Assembly: GCA_937625935.1 (NCBI GenBank)
Contig: OW569385.1
Span: forward strand, 248,001-312,000
From: Tetramitus jugosus
Taxonomy: Eukaryota; Heterolobosea; Eutetramitea; Acrasida; Vahlkampfiidae
DNA: 64,000 nt
Direction of reading: 5' to 3'
The notes under the pieces are model-generated. The model saw only the letters and a list, made by a program, of their open reading frames with translations, was not told the origin of the DNA and searched no databases. Below are positions 1 to 9,517 of this stretch, one piece after another (the stretch's first letter is position 1; every line of letters begins with the position of its first letter). Position numbers and translations under genes: made by a program.

Positions 1-1
1 T

Positions 2-52
2 AACCGCCTCAATCCAGCTCGTGACTACCGTTATGTCTCCCTCTCCGAATAA
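2..52 (+). CDS. C-terminal end of an unidentified protein (truncated at left edge)
   Basis: The frame starting at base 2 reads 16 sense codons and ends in TAA at 50-52. The residues end in ARDYRYVSLSE, a protein-like composition rather than the low-complexity text typical of intergenic DNA here. Too little remains to name a family. A stop so close to the edge would leave about 160 bases to the next ATG at 215, which suits the spacing in this window. It could be chance; the sequence to the left would settle it. Confidence 0.35.
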   Translation, partial: NRLNPARDYRYVSLSE

Positions 53-214
53 TACAAGAGCTGTCATTGTATTGGCCGCCAACTAATGGCGGGATAATCA
101 ATCAACAAAATCATTGAACCAACAACAAAAAATTCAATTTTCACACTCAAAAAACAACAACTCGTGGATACAAACAAACAACCCACCCATCCATCAGATA
201 GAATCATACCAACA

Positions 215-3200
215 ATGGGCAAGAATAAAGCCTCCTATGACGACGAAGATGATGATTTCTCTCTCGCAAAATACATGTCAGCTCCAACAACAACAACAAC
301 AACAAATTTGAACAATACAAGTGATCACATGAAGGATGAAAATGATGATGATGATTTTCCAGAATCGAAACCATTGAGCGATAATGAAAAAGTGAATATT
401 ATGAGACAACAAATGGGATTACAACCCATTGATTCTTCAGTGCAGCAACAACAATCACAACAACAGGGAGAACATCAGTACACGCAACAAGAGATTCGAT
501 CACTTCAAGAGACTCAAAATCTATTCCAGTCTTCTCTGTTTCGCATTGCTGTATGTGTACTCCACAACGATATTATTTTCAAGACTTGATTTTTTTTGTG
601 TGTGTTTTTGTGTGAAAAATGGAAAGAGAGAGAAGATTGCTAATTCAACTCTTTGTTCTCATTTTAGTTTACAGAAGTGTTGAAACAAGTGGGTATTCAA
701 TGGGAGAAGAACAAGAGCATTGAAATTGCATTGCACATGCTCAAGATGACATTGGATTCGATTGACAACAACAACAACAAGAAGGTTGTTGCTGGTGATG
801 ATTTGAATTTTGAACAAGTGTTGGACCAGATGACAACATTATCCACTACCAAATTTGATGATTTGAAAACCGTCTTGTCCAAACAGTCTCTCTCCAGTAA
901 ATCATTGCTCGTTGCACCAGAGAGATTGGACATTATTGGTAGTTACTTGTTGAGATCAGTGGCCAAACCAAATGAACATGTCGATGTAGCATTGACGATA
1001 CCACCAAAGCTATTGAAGAAGAGTGATATCTCCAATCACAAGTATTATGCAATTCGAGCTGCTTATTTATTAATGATTGCAAAGTATTTGTCCAGTGTGC
1101 CCATGTTTGAAAATGTGCAGATTCAGGCATTCAAGGACGACTGTTTGAAACCAATCTTGGTCATTACACCCAAGAGAGATGAGAAATTGGCGCCAAAATT
1201 CACAAAAACCAAATTCAAGATTCGTCTCTTTGTGGCACTGCCTGCACATGTGTTTGGTGATGATGAGACTCAATTGGGCATTGACAAGTCCAATATTAAA
1301 AAGTCAAAGGCGAGTGCAACTCCATACTACAATCACGGTATTTTGGAGGACAAGTACTTTAAGGCTCACTTGGAGACCATTCACGAGTACATGATAGATT
1401 GTACATCGCTTGTTGAATCATCCATTTTGTTAAAGGTGTGGTCCAAGCAACGTGGAATCTATTATTCCTATGATGGTGTCAATGGTTTCCTGTTGACTAT
1501 GCTGCTTGTCTATTTAATGAGTCGAAATCAAATTAACAAGCACATGAGTTCCTTCCAAATGATGAAACAATTGATGCAATGGATTGTGTCTCATGACCTG
1601 TCGAAAAAGGGTGTCTCTTTCTCTCAGGACAGCAAGGCATCCAAGGAACCAATCAAATCATTTGGTCAAGTGTTTGATTGTGTGTTGCTCGATGAAGAAA
1701 ATCGATTCAATATTTTCCATCGTGTTTCCAAGTCTGCATGGCACGAATTACAGCACGAAGCAAGATTGACACTTCAATACTTTGATGATGATCAAAAGGT
1801 TGAGGCCATTCAGGCTCTATTCCTCACAAAGCACAATATATGGCACAAGTACGATGCTCATGTGTGCATTTCCAAGGTGAATAGCATTAAGAAGGTTGAT
1901 ACCTCTGATCACTCTCGGGGCATTGCGATCAGAAAATCAATCATGCATTATCTGACATTGGCATTTGGTGAACGTATTCAATATTTGCGATTGGTGGACA
2001 ATGAAACAATTCAAAGCTCAGTAGTTAAGAAGGGACAAGTATTGAACCCAAAGGACAACATTATCATTGGATTGATGCTTAACAAGCAATGGGATGAGAC
2101 GATTGTTGTTGGCCCAAGTCCAACTCTGAAGAAGGAAGCCGAGGCATTTAAGGATTTATGGGGTGAAATGTTCGAAGTGAAAACACTAGGAAATGGTAAA
2201 ACTGTGTTGGCAGCCGAGTTTGATTTGTCAGACAAGCCAAAACTTTCAATCTTTGAAGAGATTGCCAAATTTATTCTGCACGCGCACATGAAGGTTCAAA
2301 AGTCGCGAGTTAGCTTGCTTGCATTGGAATCGTTTGGTGGAATGATCGCAAACACAACTGATCAAATAATTATCAAGAGAAAGATTGTAGAAGCATTTGA
2401 ACGCGTGAAGGAATCATTGACTGAAGCAGATATCAATTTATCTATCAAGGATGTTTCTTTTGCGTCACCAGAGCCGTTGAATTTATCTCTCAAGGAAAAC
2501 CTTGTGAATGAAACGATTCGTAGTGTCGAGCAGAGAACTTTCAAATTCAAGTATCCAGAAGAGGACGATGTTCCTTCAAGTCTGAGCGAGCACTCTGTGT
2601 TTGTGACACCGATTAGACTAATCATGGAGTTTTTCGATAATTCAAATTGGCCTGATAACGTAACAGCTTTACAGAGGTTGAAGCAATTGATCTATATCAA
2701 ATTGAGCGAATTGTTGCAATCTGTGAGATTATTAAGTGTTCCAAACTTGAATTGGATCGATATTTTGTGTCAAGGATATGCATTTAGAGTGATCATTTGT
2801 CTTCCAAAGGAAATTCAAGTGTATAAATCGACTGGCAACGCAATTGATCCAAAATTAATTGCAATGGAAAAAGCTCTCATTCATATTCCACAACACTATA
2901 AGCATATTTCGATATTTACGAACAAATTCGCTGCTTACGCTGGTGCTGTTCAGTTGGCCAAACGTTGGGTGAATGCTCATTTGTTTAGTGACTACATCGA
3001 AGAACAACTCATTGAGCTTCTCGTAGCTTATGTGTTCGCGTCACCTTATCCGTATGAGGCTCCTCAAACACCAATCTGCGGTTTCATCCGATTTATCTCT
3101 CTGCTCAGAACACATGCATGGAACAATACGCCACTGTGTGTCAATTTTGTGTTGGAGGATGACGCAAAAGCCAAAGAAGAAGGCTCTTTCGCTGAAGCTG

Positions 3201-4048
3201 TTCGAGAAGAATATAATGCTTTACCAACAAAGCCTGCCATGTACGTTGTGTCATCACACAGCAAACAATTGAAGAATATTTTCTCAAAGGGACTCGATGC
3301 GATGATCGTAAATCGATTGGTGCTCTGCGCCAGGAACAGCGAACAGCAAATTATCAAGATGTTTACCGATCAACTTGAATTCGAGGATGAAAGTGAATCA
3401 TCTACATTCTTTGAGCCAAACTTGGACGTGTATGATGTGATTGTCCATATTAACCAAGCATTTATCACAGACAATAACGAACTTGTGAATGAAAAGGAGT
3501 ACAGGGAGCAAATGAACATTAAGAAGCAAAAATCAGAGAATATCACTCTTGGCGAATTATCGATTGGATTTGATCCAATCTCCATGTATGTTAACGATCT
3601 GCGAAAGAGACTGGAAGATGTGGGTCTTATTTTCAGAAATTCTGCAAGAAATGACATCATTGCCATCGTATGGAATCCAACTGCGTTCTTGCCGAGCTCC
3701 TTCAACATGACCAAGACAACGGGCATGTTCCCACTGGAACACACACAATGCACAAAGGTTATACCCAATGTGTTTGAACTGTTGCACGATATCAAGAATT
3801 TGGGCAAGGGATTAATTGAAAAAGTTGAGATGGTCAGCAAGTCTCAAAAGCTTCCAAAGCTCTCCATTTCCTTCGAGTCTCAACAAACCAACGAAGTTAG
3901 TGTGACACCTGCGCAACAAACAACAGAATCAGAAGACACAACAAGCGAACAAGTGCCGTCTGAGGAGGAAAACAAGTCAACAAAAGGCAAGAAGAGAAAG
4001 GCATCCCAAGAACCAAAGACCAAAAAGTCAAAGAAGTCAAAGAAATAA
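215..4048 (+). CDS. NOL6: NOL6/Utp22 (Nrap) nucleolar protein, SSU processome
   Basis: Exons 215-550 and 668-4048 (GTATGT at 551, TTTTAG ending at 667, phase 0) give about 1238 aa. NOL6/Utp22 is a scaffold of the small-subunit processome in the nucleolus, needed for early 18S pre-rRNA processing; its domains are inactive nucleotidyltransferase-like folds. The text after the intron (ERLDIIGSYLLRSVAKPNEH, then an NTase-like 'DVALTIPPK' strand) and repeated Nrap modules run to about residue 1150. The end is disordered with a Lys-rich nuclear/nucleolar tail (KGKKRKAS, KKSKKSKK). The N-terminus is acidic (DDEDDDF). I chose the ATG at 215 because the longer frame begins with GTG. Length fits the family (about 1100-1200 aa). 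The family is clear; the exact start is less so. Confidence 0.9.
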
Positions 4049-4424
4049 AATAACTTCAACCATGACCACGAATACAACTGATTGAGCTTGATTGATGAAC
4101 ACGCAAGCTCCTCTGAGAAGGATTTCTCATGAAAAATAAAGGAATCTTCAACCCCAGCCGAAAGGCAATTTCACAATTCTTTGAACATCGAACACAAACC
4201 AATCTAGAGATTGTACGCAATTGTATCATATCGGAAATGTTATGAGCACCGCATTTCCTTTGGCGCAATGATTTGAGCCTCTCGCACTTTCCTCAATATT
4301 TCGCTTCGGAGACTAACGACAGGAATTCATAAGAAGCTGATTGACATTTTTCACAACCACCAACAGAAAGCAAAAGCAAACAAACAAACCCAACATATTT
4401 TTACACATATATTCTGAAGACAGA
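4049..4424. other. Intergenic, NOL6 to old yellow enzyme
   Basis: 376 bases between two plus-strand genes. A 70-codon minus-strand open frame (4056-4268) has no recognisable features and mixed composition. The last 60 bases are AC-rich leader sequence before the ATG at 4425. I see no RNA gene or repeat. Confidence 0.5.
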
Positions 4425-5531
4425 ATGACAAGCAAACTATTCACTCCAATTCAAGTCGGTAGATTGGCCCTCAAGCACAGAGTAGCCCTCGCTCCTCTGA
4501 CAAGATCAAGAGCCACCATGGAAGGCAATGAAGCCAACCCAAAGCTCGCACCACTGTACTATGGGCAGAGAGCATCCGAGCCAGGAACTCTCATTATCAC
4601 TGAAGGCACTCAAGTCAGTCAACAAGGTGGTGGTTATCTGAGAACACCTGGAATTCACACTGCTGAACAGACGAGTGCATGGAAGAATGTCGTATCGGCT
4701 GTACATGACAAACAATCACTGATTGCTGCTCAATTGTGGCACGTTGGTCGCTTGAGTCACTCTTCTTTCCAAGCAAACAATGAATTGCCAGTTGCTCCTT
4801 CTGCCATTGCCTCCACTGCAACTGCAATGACCAAGAATTTTGAATTTGTACCATATGAGACACCCATAGAGCTAACTATTGCTGGAATTCAGGAAATTGT
4901 AGGTGATTTTGTGAAGGGAGCAAAGAATGCAAAGGATGCTGGTTTCGATGCCATTGAAATTCATGGTGCCAATGGTTACTTGGTCGATCAATTTATTCAG
5001 GATGGAACAAACAAGAGAGAGGACAAGTATGGTGGATCCATTCACAACAGAATACGTTTCTTGTTTGAGATTTTGGATGGTGTACAGGCTCATTATTCAT
5101 TGGATCAGATTGGTGTTCGATTGGCTCCTTGGGGCAACTTTGGAGGTATCAGTGACTCTGATGCATACACTACATTTACTACGCTGGCAAAGGAATTGAA
5201 CAAGAATTACAAGGATCTTGCTTACTTGCACATTGTTGAGCCAGGTACAGGAGATGGATCAGATGGCAAGTTTGAAGCACAACAAGCATCCAAGGCAATT
5301 CGACCAGTGTACAAGGGAGTGATGATGTCAGCCAATGGTTACAATGGTGAGAGTGCAAAGAGAGCAGTAGAGGAAGGAAGGACTGATATGGTTGCATTTG
5401 GCCGATCATTCTTGGCCAATCCAGATCTCCCAAAGAGATTAAAGAATGGTCTACCGTTGAACGAACCAAAGTATGACCTCTTCTACACGGGAGAAGAAAA
5501 GGGTTATGTTGACTATCCATTCCACGAGTAA
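4425..5531 (+). CDS. Old yellow enzyme family FMN-dependent ene-reductase
   Basis: A 368-aa single-domain TIM-barrel flavoprotein that reduces activated C=C bonds of enones and similar electrophiles with NAD(P)H. The whole family core is present: LFTPIQVGRLALKHRV at the start, the FMN-binding AQLWHVGRLS strand, and the catalytic IHGANGYLVDQF segment, where H180 and N183 bind substrate and Y185 is the proton donor. Then come DKYGGS and the phosphate-binding VAFGRSFLANPDLP near the end. The frame is open upstream to a TTG at 4341, but MTSKLFTPIQ at 4425 matches the family start. Similar enzymes occur in bacteria, plants and protists; the physiological substrate cannot be told. No targeting signal is visible, so a cytosolic location is inferred. 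Confidence 0.93.
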   Translation: MTSKLFTPIQVGRLALKHRVALAPLTRSRATMEGNEANPKLAPLYYGQRASEPGTLIITEGTQVSQQGGGYLRTPGIHTAEQTSAWKNVVSAVHDKQSLIAAQLWHVGRLSHSSFQANNELPVAPSAIASTATAMTKNFEFVPYETPIELTIAGIQEIVGDFVKGAKNAKDAGFDAIEIHGANGYLVDQFIQDGTNKREDKYGGSIHNRIRFLFEILDGVQAHYSLDQIGVRLAPWGNFGGISDSDAYTTFTTLAKELNKNYKDLAYLHIVEPGTGDGSDGKFEAQQASKAIRPVYKGVMMSANGYNGESAKRAVEEGRTDMVAFGRSFLANPDLPKRLKNGLPLNEPKYDLFYTGEEKGYVDYPFHE

Positions 5532-6074
5532 AAATGTTCATTATGCACATGCAAAAGAATCGCCAAAATTGTAAATCGAACCTGAATTCAAGTTCAATGG
5601 GTGTCAAATCCCACATCGAAATCGGGGAATGAATGAAAAAACACTGATGATAAAAACACCCACAGAAAACCAACTGAGCTCAATTCAACAACAACAAGCA
5701 ACAATATTACTGATTATTTCGTCGTAACTGCCTCACAGTTCAGAGTCACAAAGTGGCTCGTGGGATTACGCTCTATTCCGAGTTGTGGTCCCATTTTCAT
5801 TCCAATAACAGAAGAATTTTTCTGAGACTCACAGCTTGCTTCTGCGAACAGTTGATGGCATAAAGAAGTGTCAGATCATGTGACGAACATGCATTGTATA
5901 AAGGTGGAACTCAGCAAGAATGATCTGATCGATTCTTGTACTGCATATCATCAAAGTGAATGAGATCCAGGTACAGCAACCAAGCACCCTCTGTAATTAC
6001 CTCGAATATAGACCAAGTTGCCATTGGATCTGTTGCTGGTTCTCTTTTATTGTACTGATAAAGTATTGATCCTG
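5532..6074. other. Intergenic, convergent between old yellow enzyme and LRR gene
   Basis: 543 bases separating two convergent stops. Only short open frames occur, without family features. I see no tRNA-like or repeat structure. It presumably holds both 3' untranslated regions. Confidence 0.5.
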
Positions 6075-6935
6075 TCACTCGCCATCCATGCCATAAAGAG
6101 CTATCGAACTGGACTCGCAAAAATCGATCACCTTCTTTTTAAAGGCATTGTCTCTTCGGCTACGATACCAACGAAGTGTGTGAATACCCTTCAAGAAAAG
6201 GAATCCTTTCTCTGTGATGGACTCTTGATTACAACCATCCAGTGTAAGACTCTGGATGCCAGTCAAATACTGAAATGCATTGTCTGTGATGCCCGTACAA
6301 TAACTCATATTAAGTGTGTGAATACCAACCAAATTAATAAAAGCATTATCGGTGATATGTTTGCAATCAGCTATAGAGAGTGTGTGAATGCCAGCTAAAT
6401 AAGTGAAGGCATTGTTTGTAATTTTCTCACAACCACTCATGTAGAGCGTGTGAATGCCAGACAAGTAAGAAAATGTCTTGTCTGTAATTTGTTTGCAACT
6501 ACCGATGTGGAGCGTATGAATGCCAGCCAGATGAACAAACGCATTGTCTGTGATTTGTATGCAGCCAACCATAGAGAGCGTATGGATACCAGTCAAGTGA
6601 GCAAAAGCACTGTCCGTAATCCGCTTGCAACCACCCATAGAGAGCGTGTGAATGCCTTCCAAATATTGAAAATGCTCATCCACCACATTCTGATGCAGGG
6701 TCAAGTAAACGTTAAACAGTGTTCCTTTTCCTAATCGAAACCAGTGTTCAATTTCTTTCTCTTCCAAACCTCGTTTTAGTCTTCTCCTCTTGTTGGACAT
6801 GAGCCATCGATTAAATTTAAATTGATTGATTCCTTTGCAAGTGTAACTCAATTGCAACCATTCTCGAGTGTCACAAAACTCAATGACTTTTGACCAGGTA
6901 TCCGGGCAAAGATCAGAACAAATTTCAGTGATCAT
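6075..6935 (-). CDS. F-box-like protein with 22-residue leucine-rich repeats
   Basis: 286 aa from the ATG at 6935 (the frame is open to a TTG at 6971). Residues 9-45 (CPDTWSKVIEFCDTREWLQLSYTCK) resemble an F-box-like helical segment. A charged linker follows. From residue 94 there are seven to eight tandem repeats of exactly 22 residues, consensus GIHTLxMxGCxxITDNAFxxL, a short AMN1/cysteine-containing-type LRR that should form an arc for protein binding. The last unit (near 250) is degenerate. If the F-box-like part is real, the protein would present a target to an SCF ubiquitin ligase; that is inference. Repeat units are unusually alike, suggesting recent expansion. A large paralogous family would be expected in such a genome. 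Confidence 0.75.
   Translation of the reverse strand: MITEICSDLCPDTWSKVIEFCDTREWLQLSYTCKGINQFKFNRWLMSNKRRRLKRGLEEKEIEHWFRLGKGTLFNVYLTLHQNVVDEHFQYLEGIHTLSMGGCKRITDSAFAHLTGIHTLSMVGCIQITDNAFVHLAGIHTLHIGSCKQITDKTFSYLSGIHTLYMSGCEKITNNAFTYLAGIHTLSIADCKHITDNAFINLVGIHTLNMSYCTGITDNAFQYLTGIQSLTLDGCNQESITEKGFLFLKGIHTLRWYRSRRDNAFKKKVIDFCESSSIALYGMDGE
6168..6656 (-). repeat. Tandem 66-bp coding repeats
   Basis: Seven in-frame units of 66 bp, each encoding one 22-residue LRR beginning GIHTL. Plus-strand landmarks such as 'gtgtgaatgcc' and 'gcgtatg' recur every 66 bases. One unit near the 3' end is 72 bp. Similarity is visible at DNA level as well as protein level. Confidence 0.8.
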
Positions 6936-7200
6936 GGAGGGCACTTTGGCGATAATTGTGGTTCCAAACAAAAATGTTCCATTGGGCGCAATCCCTCAAG
7001 TTCCACAAAACCATAATAAAACCGGACCATTACATCCTTGCCATCTCTTTTGTTGCATCTCAGGCCATGAGTGCTAAGCAACCACTACAGCAATTTTCCT
7101 TATTCACTGTCAAGAAAAATCCCGCGAGGGGTGGTTACTGTTTTGTGCTTTGAAACTCGGTCACCTTTCTGGTGAAATAACTCAATTTCACTTTCTGGGT

Positions 7201-7320
7201 GTCTACGTTCATACAATGGTGGAACCACCTCTTCCCATTTCGAATAGAGAAGTTAAGCACCATCTGGCTGAGTTAGTATTGAGATAGGAGACTACTCGAG
7301 AACCCTCAGTAATGTAGGCT
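7201..7320 (+). rRNA. 5S ribosomal RNA
   Basis: About 120 bases with 5S landmarks. The 5' end GTCTAC pairs with 3' GTAGGC (helix I, one G-U). Loop C/box A has CCCATTTCGAA and AGTTAAGCACC, the intermediate element GTTAGTATTGAGATAGGAG follows, and then CTACTCGAGAA (C box). This is a Pol III type 1 gene whose promoter lies inside the transcript and binds TFIIIA. A T4 run follows directly. It is a single copy here, not an array, on the plus strand facing the cathepsin gene, whose stop is 67 bases downstream. It may be a functional dispersed 5S copy; no damaging change is evident by eye. Confidence 0.93.
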
Positions 7321-7323
7321 TTT
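7320..7323 (+). terminator. Pol III T-run terminator of the 5S gene
   Basis: TTTT begins at the last base of the 5S sequence. A second T-run near 7333-7336 could act as backup. Pol III ends at four or more T residues on the non-template strand. Confidence 0.6.
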
Positions 7324-7386
7324 GCTTTGGTTTTAGGGAACTATGAACTTTATCAATTTGTTTACAAAACGCCAGTTGTTTGGCAT

Positions 7387-8526
7387 TCAGTGGATTCTTG
7401 GTGCATGAGCAATATCGGGCAAGCCGGCATAAACCATGAGTTCAAAGCCACACATGTCTGTCCCTCTGAGGAATTTGAAGAAGCCTTGCATGCCCCACCT
7501 GGTGCCCCAACCTATTCACATTGAAAAACACCATGTTAGACGACAAAATAACAAGCAACATATGCCACACGACTACGATTACATACTGTTCGCAACCAAC
7601 CAATAAGGTAAACCAGATTCACTATCCACACCATAACCAATCACTCTCACAGCATGAACGCCCATATAACCGCCAGAAACATGTCTGTACACACCAGAAC
7701 TATAGCTCATAAAATCACCAAACACATTGAACAGAGCATCAACGGGACCATTGGTCACCAACTCCTTTTGAATTACTTCAGCTCTGTGAGCTGCCTTGTC
7801 CAAATAGTTTCCAATATGCGAGTACTTGCTCACCTTGAATCTGAGTTGATCCATCTTCCATTCCTTACCGTAGCATGTCACATTCTTTGGACATGTACCA
7901 CCTGTTCCGGTTTGTCCCGACGTATAAGGCAAACACTCATCAGGAACAATACCGTACTTTTCCAACTCTAAATACACGAGTTGAGATGGACCACCACTGC
8001 AATGGAATGTCAGAGAACTACAACTTACCAAGTCCTGAGCAGACAAAAGCACATTAATCGTACCGTTGGAATGAATACAGAAACGATCAGACAAAATACC
8101 AGAGGAAGCAAAGCTATAGCAACTACCACAGTTGCCTTGATCACGAATTGGATGAATGCACTGTGGCCATTGAACTCTTGAGTCAAACTCTGAGGGAAGG
8201 CCATTGGAATTTCCAATCACTGGAACTGACGGAATCACTCCGCTTTCTCTCTGTAGTTGCTGTTCGCGCCGTTGTTTTTGGAGGGATTCCCAAAGAGCAA
8301 CAGGCATATCAGTCTTGTGCATAAACAAACGATCTCTTGCTTGCTGGGCACTCCAACGAGCAAATGGAGATTGATCAACAGTCTCAACTGCCTTCCATCC
8401 ATGCTTTGGGTTACTATTGATGAAATCGAGCATGGATTGGTCAATGACCTGGGCAAAAACGATTGATGCAGTGCATAGCACAAAAAATCCAAGCAGTAGG
8501 CACAAGGTCAGGTATGAATGTCTCAT
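7387..8526 (-). CDS. Cathepsin B-like papain-family cysteine protease
   Basis: Exons 8526-7587 and 7511-7387 give 354 aa. The intron (7586-7512, GTATGT...AG) splits the Ser codon of the NSW motif; without splicing the frame stops at NSM and lacks the last 41 residues. A signal peptide (residues 1-25, core [18 protein letters not shown]) and a propeptide to about 105 precede the mature enzyme. The catalytic triad is intact: C136 in [12 protein letters not shown]291 in [11 protein letters not shown] and N313 in NSWGTRWG. The oxyanion Gln is Q130. Cathepsin B features include the long CSGGP region, but the usual His-containing occluding loop is not evident, so activity may be endopeptidic. It is likely secreted or lysosomal/food-vacuolar. 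Bacterivorous amoebae carry many such paralogs. Confidence 0.93.
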
Positions 8527-8683
8527 TTTTTTGATGCAGATGTTTTTTTTTTTCTCTGCGACTCATATTGGAACAGGGGAGGAGAAATCAAGGTTGCATC
8601 ATCATGAAAAATACGTATTTTATTTGTTGCCACTGAATTGCATCACAGAAACCTCAAGTTAAAGATCACAAGTTGTGCTGGAG

Positions 8684-8724
8684 GTTATCAAATTGCTTGC
8701 TCACGTCTCGAAGTTATCAAATTG
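8684..8724. repeat. Two direct copies of GTTATCAAATTG in a divergent promoter
   Basis: The 12-base sequence occurs at 8684-8695 and again at 8713-8724, start to start 29 bases, in the 294-base gap between the divergent cathepsin and GIY-YIG genes. It may be a pair of binding sites; the role is unknown. Confidence 0.45.
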
Positions 8725-8779
8725 GATGTGAAAATGCGCGTGACCGTAGATGGTGGATTCCGGAAAAAAGCTAAAGAAT

Positions 8780-8801
8780 AGTTCGACAATTTGTTCGAAC
8801 T
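8780..8801. repeat. Imperfect inverted repeat just upstream of the GIY-YIG start
   Basis: AGTTCGACA and TGTTCGAACT face each other across ATT, with one extra T in the right arm. It ends 20 bases before the ATG at 8821, so it would lie in the leader or at the start site. Confidence 0.4.
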
Positions 8802-8820
8802 GTCAGGTTCAAACAACAAG

Positions 8821-9402
8821 ATGCTGCGACAACGATATCACTTGCTTTTCCACACGTTCACGAATCATGTGTGCCCTACTGATGCCAGACACAGCATTCT
8901 CGCGTTCTCTTCTTTGTTCAACAACATTCAGAAACGTCATGTCAACTGGTGGAGATCACCAACGGAAGACACAATCCCCAAAGAGACTGTTGATGCCTTC
9001 TACTCGGCCATGGAGAAGACAAGCTTCCATTTTCACAAGATCTGCCCGTATATCAAATTCGGCCGTCCAGGTATTTACAAGCTCACGAACAACAAGAATG
9101 GAATGATCTATGTGGGCATGAGTGTGAACATGTACTTTAGAATCAAGCAACATGTGAAAGACGGATTCAATTACAAGTATGCTGAGCTAAAGACGAATCA
9201 AGGAAGGTTCAGTCTGGTGAGCAAGGGTATTGCAGAGAGTGATTTTGATTTTCGGTTCGATGTTCTGGAAGTGGTTCCTCGGAAGGGCAACTTGTGGGAC
9301 GATAGAGAACTAAAGAAGATACTGAAAGCCAGAGAAACATATTACATTGAAAAACTACGGCCCTATGAAAGAGAGATTGGATACAATGTCGTCAAACAGT
9401 AA
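8821..9402 (+). CDS. GIY-YIG domain protein with a mitochondrial-like presequence
   Basis: 193 aa from the ATG at 8821 (the longer frame starts with TTG). The GIY-YIG nuclease fold covers about 82-190: GIYKLTN at 84-90, IYVGMS at 96-101, the conserved Arg at 107 (RIKQH), and the metal-binding Glu at 172 (ARETYYIEKL), ending in GYNV. All usual catalytic positions are present, so it may cut DNA or RNA. The first 45 residues are basic with Arg, His and Phe and little acid, like a mitochondrial targeting peptide. No DNA-binding domain is attached, unlike homing endonucleases or UvrC. It is followed 115 bases later on the same strand by an RNA ligase. The substrate is unknown. Confidence 0.8.
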   Translation: MLRQRYHLLFHTFTNHVCPTDARHSILAFSSLFNNIQKRHVNWWRSPTEDTIPKETVDAFYSAMEKTSFHFHKICPYIKFGRPGIYKLTNNKNGMIYVGMSVNMYFRIKQHVKDGFNYKYAELKTNQGRFSLVSKGIAESDFDFRFDVLEVVPRKGNLWDDRELKKILKARETYYIEKLRPYEREIGYNVVKQ

Positions 9403-9517
9403 AATCACGTGGTGCATTTCCCAAAAAGAACTTAAAGTTCGCTCTTGTGTTGGAAAATTGAGTACCTCACCTGAACCAAAACACGAAAAAAACTAACTCA
9501 CAAACACCTGCAGTGAC

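Noticed and set aside
3370-3840. 156-codon minus-strand open frame inside NOL6
   Set aside because: Antisense shadow of a well-conserved coding frame.
5179-5673. 164-codon minus-strand open frame across the old yellow enzyme end
   Set aside because: Shadow frame of a conserved enzyme; most of it overlaps catalytic coding sequence.
6018-6734. Two repetitive plus-strand open frames with Cys-rich repeats
   Set aside because: Antisense reading of the 66-bp LRR units; repetitive only because those units are.
7579-8526. Cathepsin ending at NSM (stop in the first exon)
   Set aside because: Splicing GTATGT (7586) to AG (7512) restores the NSWGTRWG motif and continues to a natural stop.
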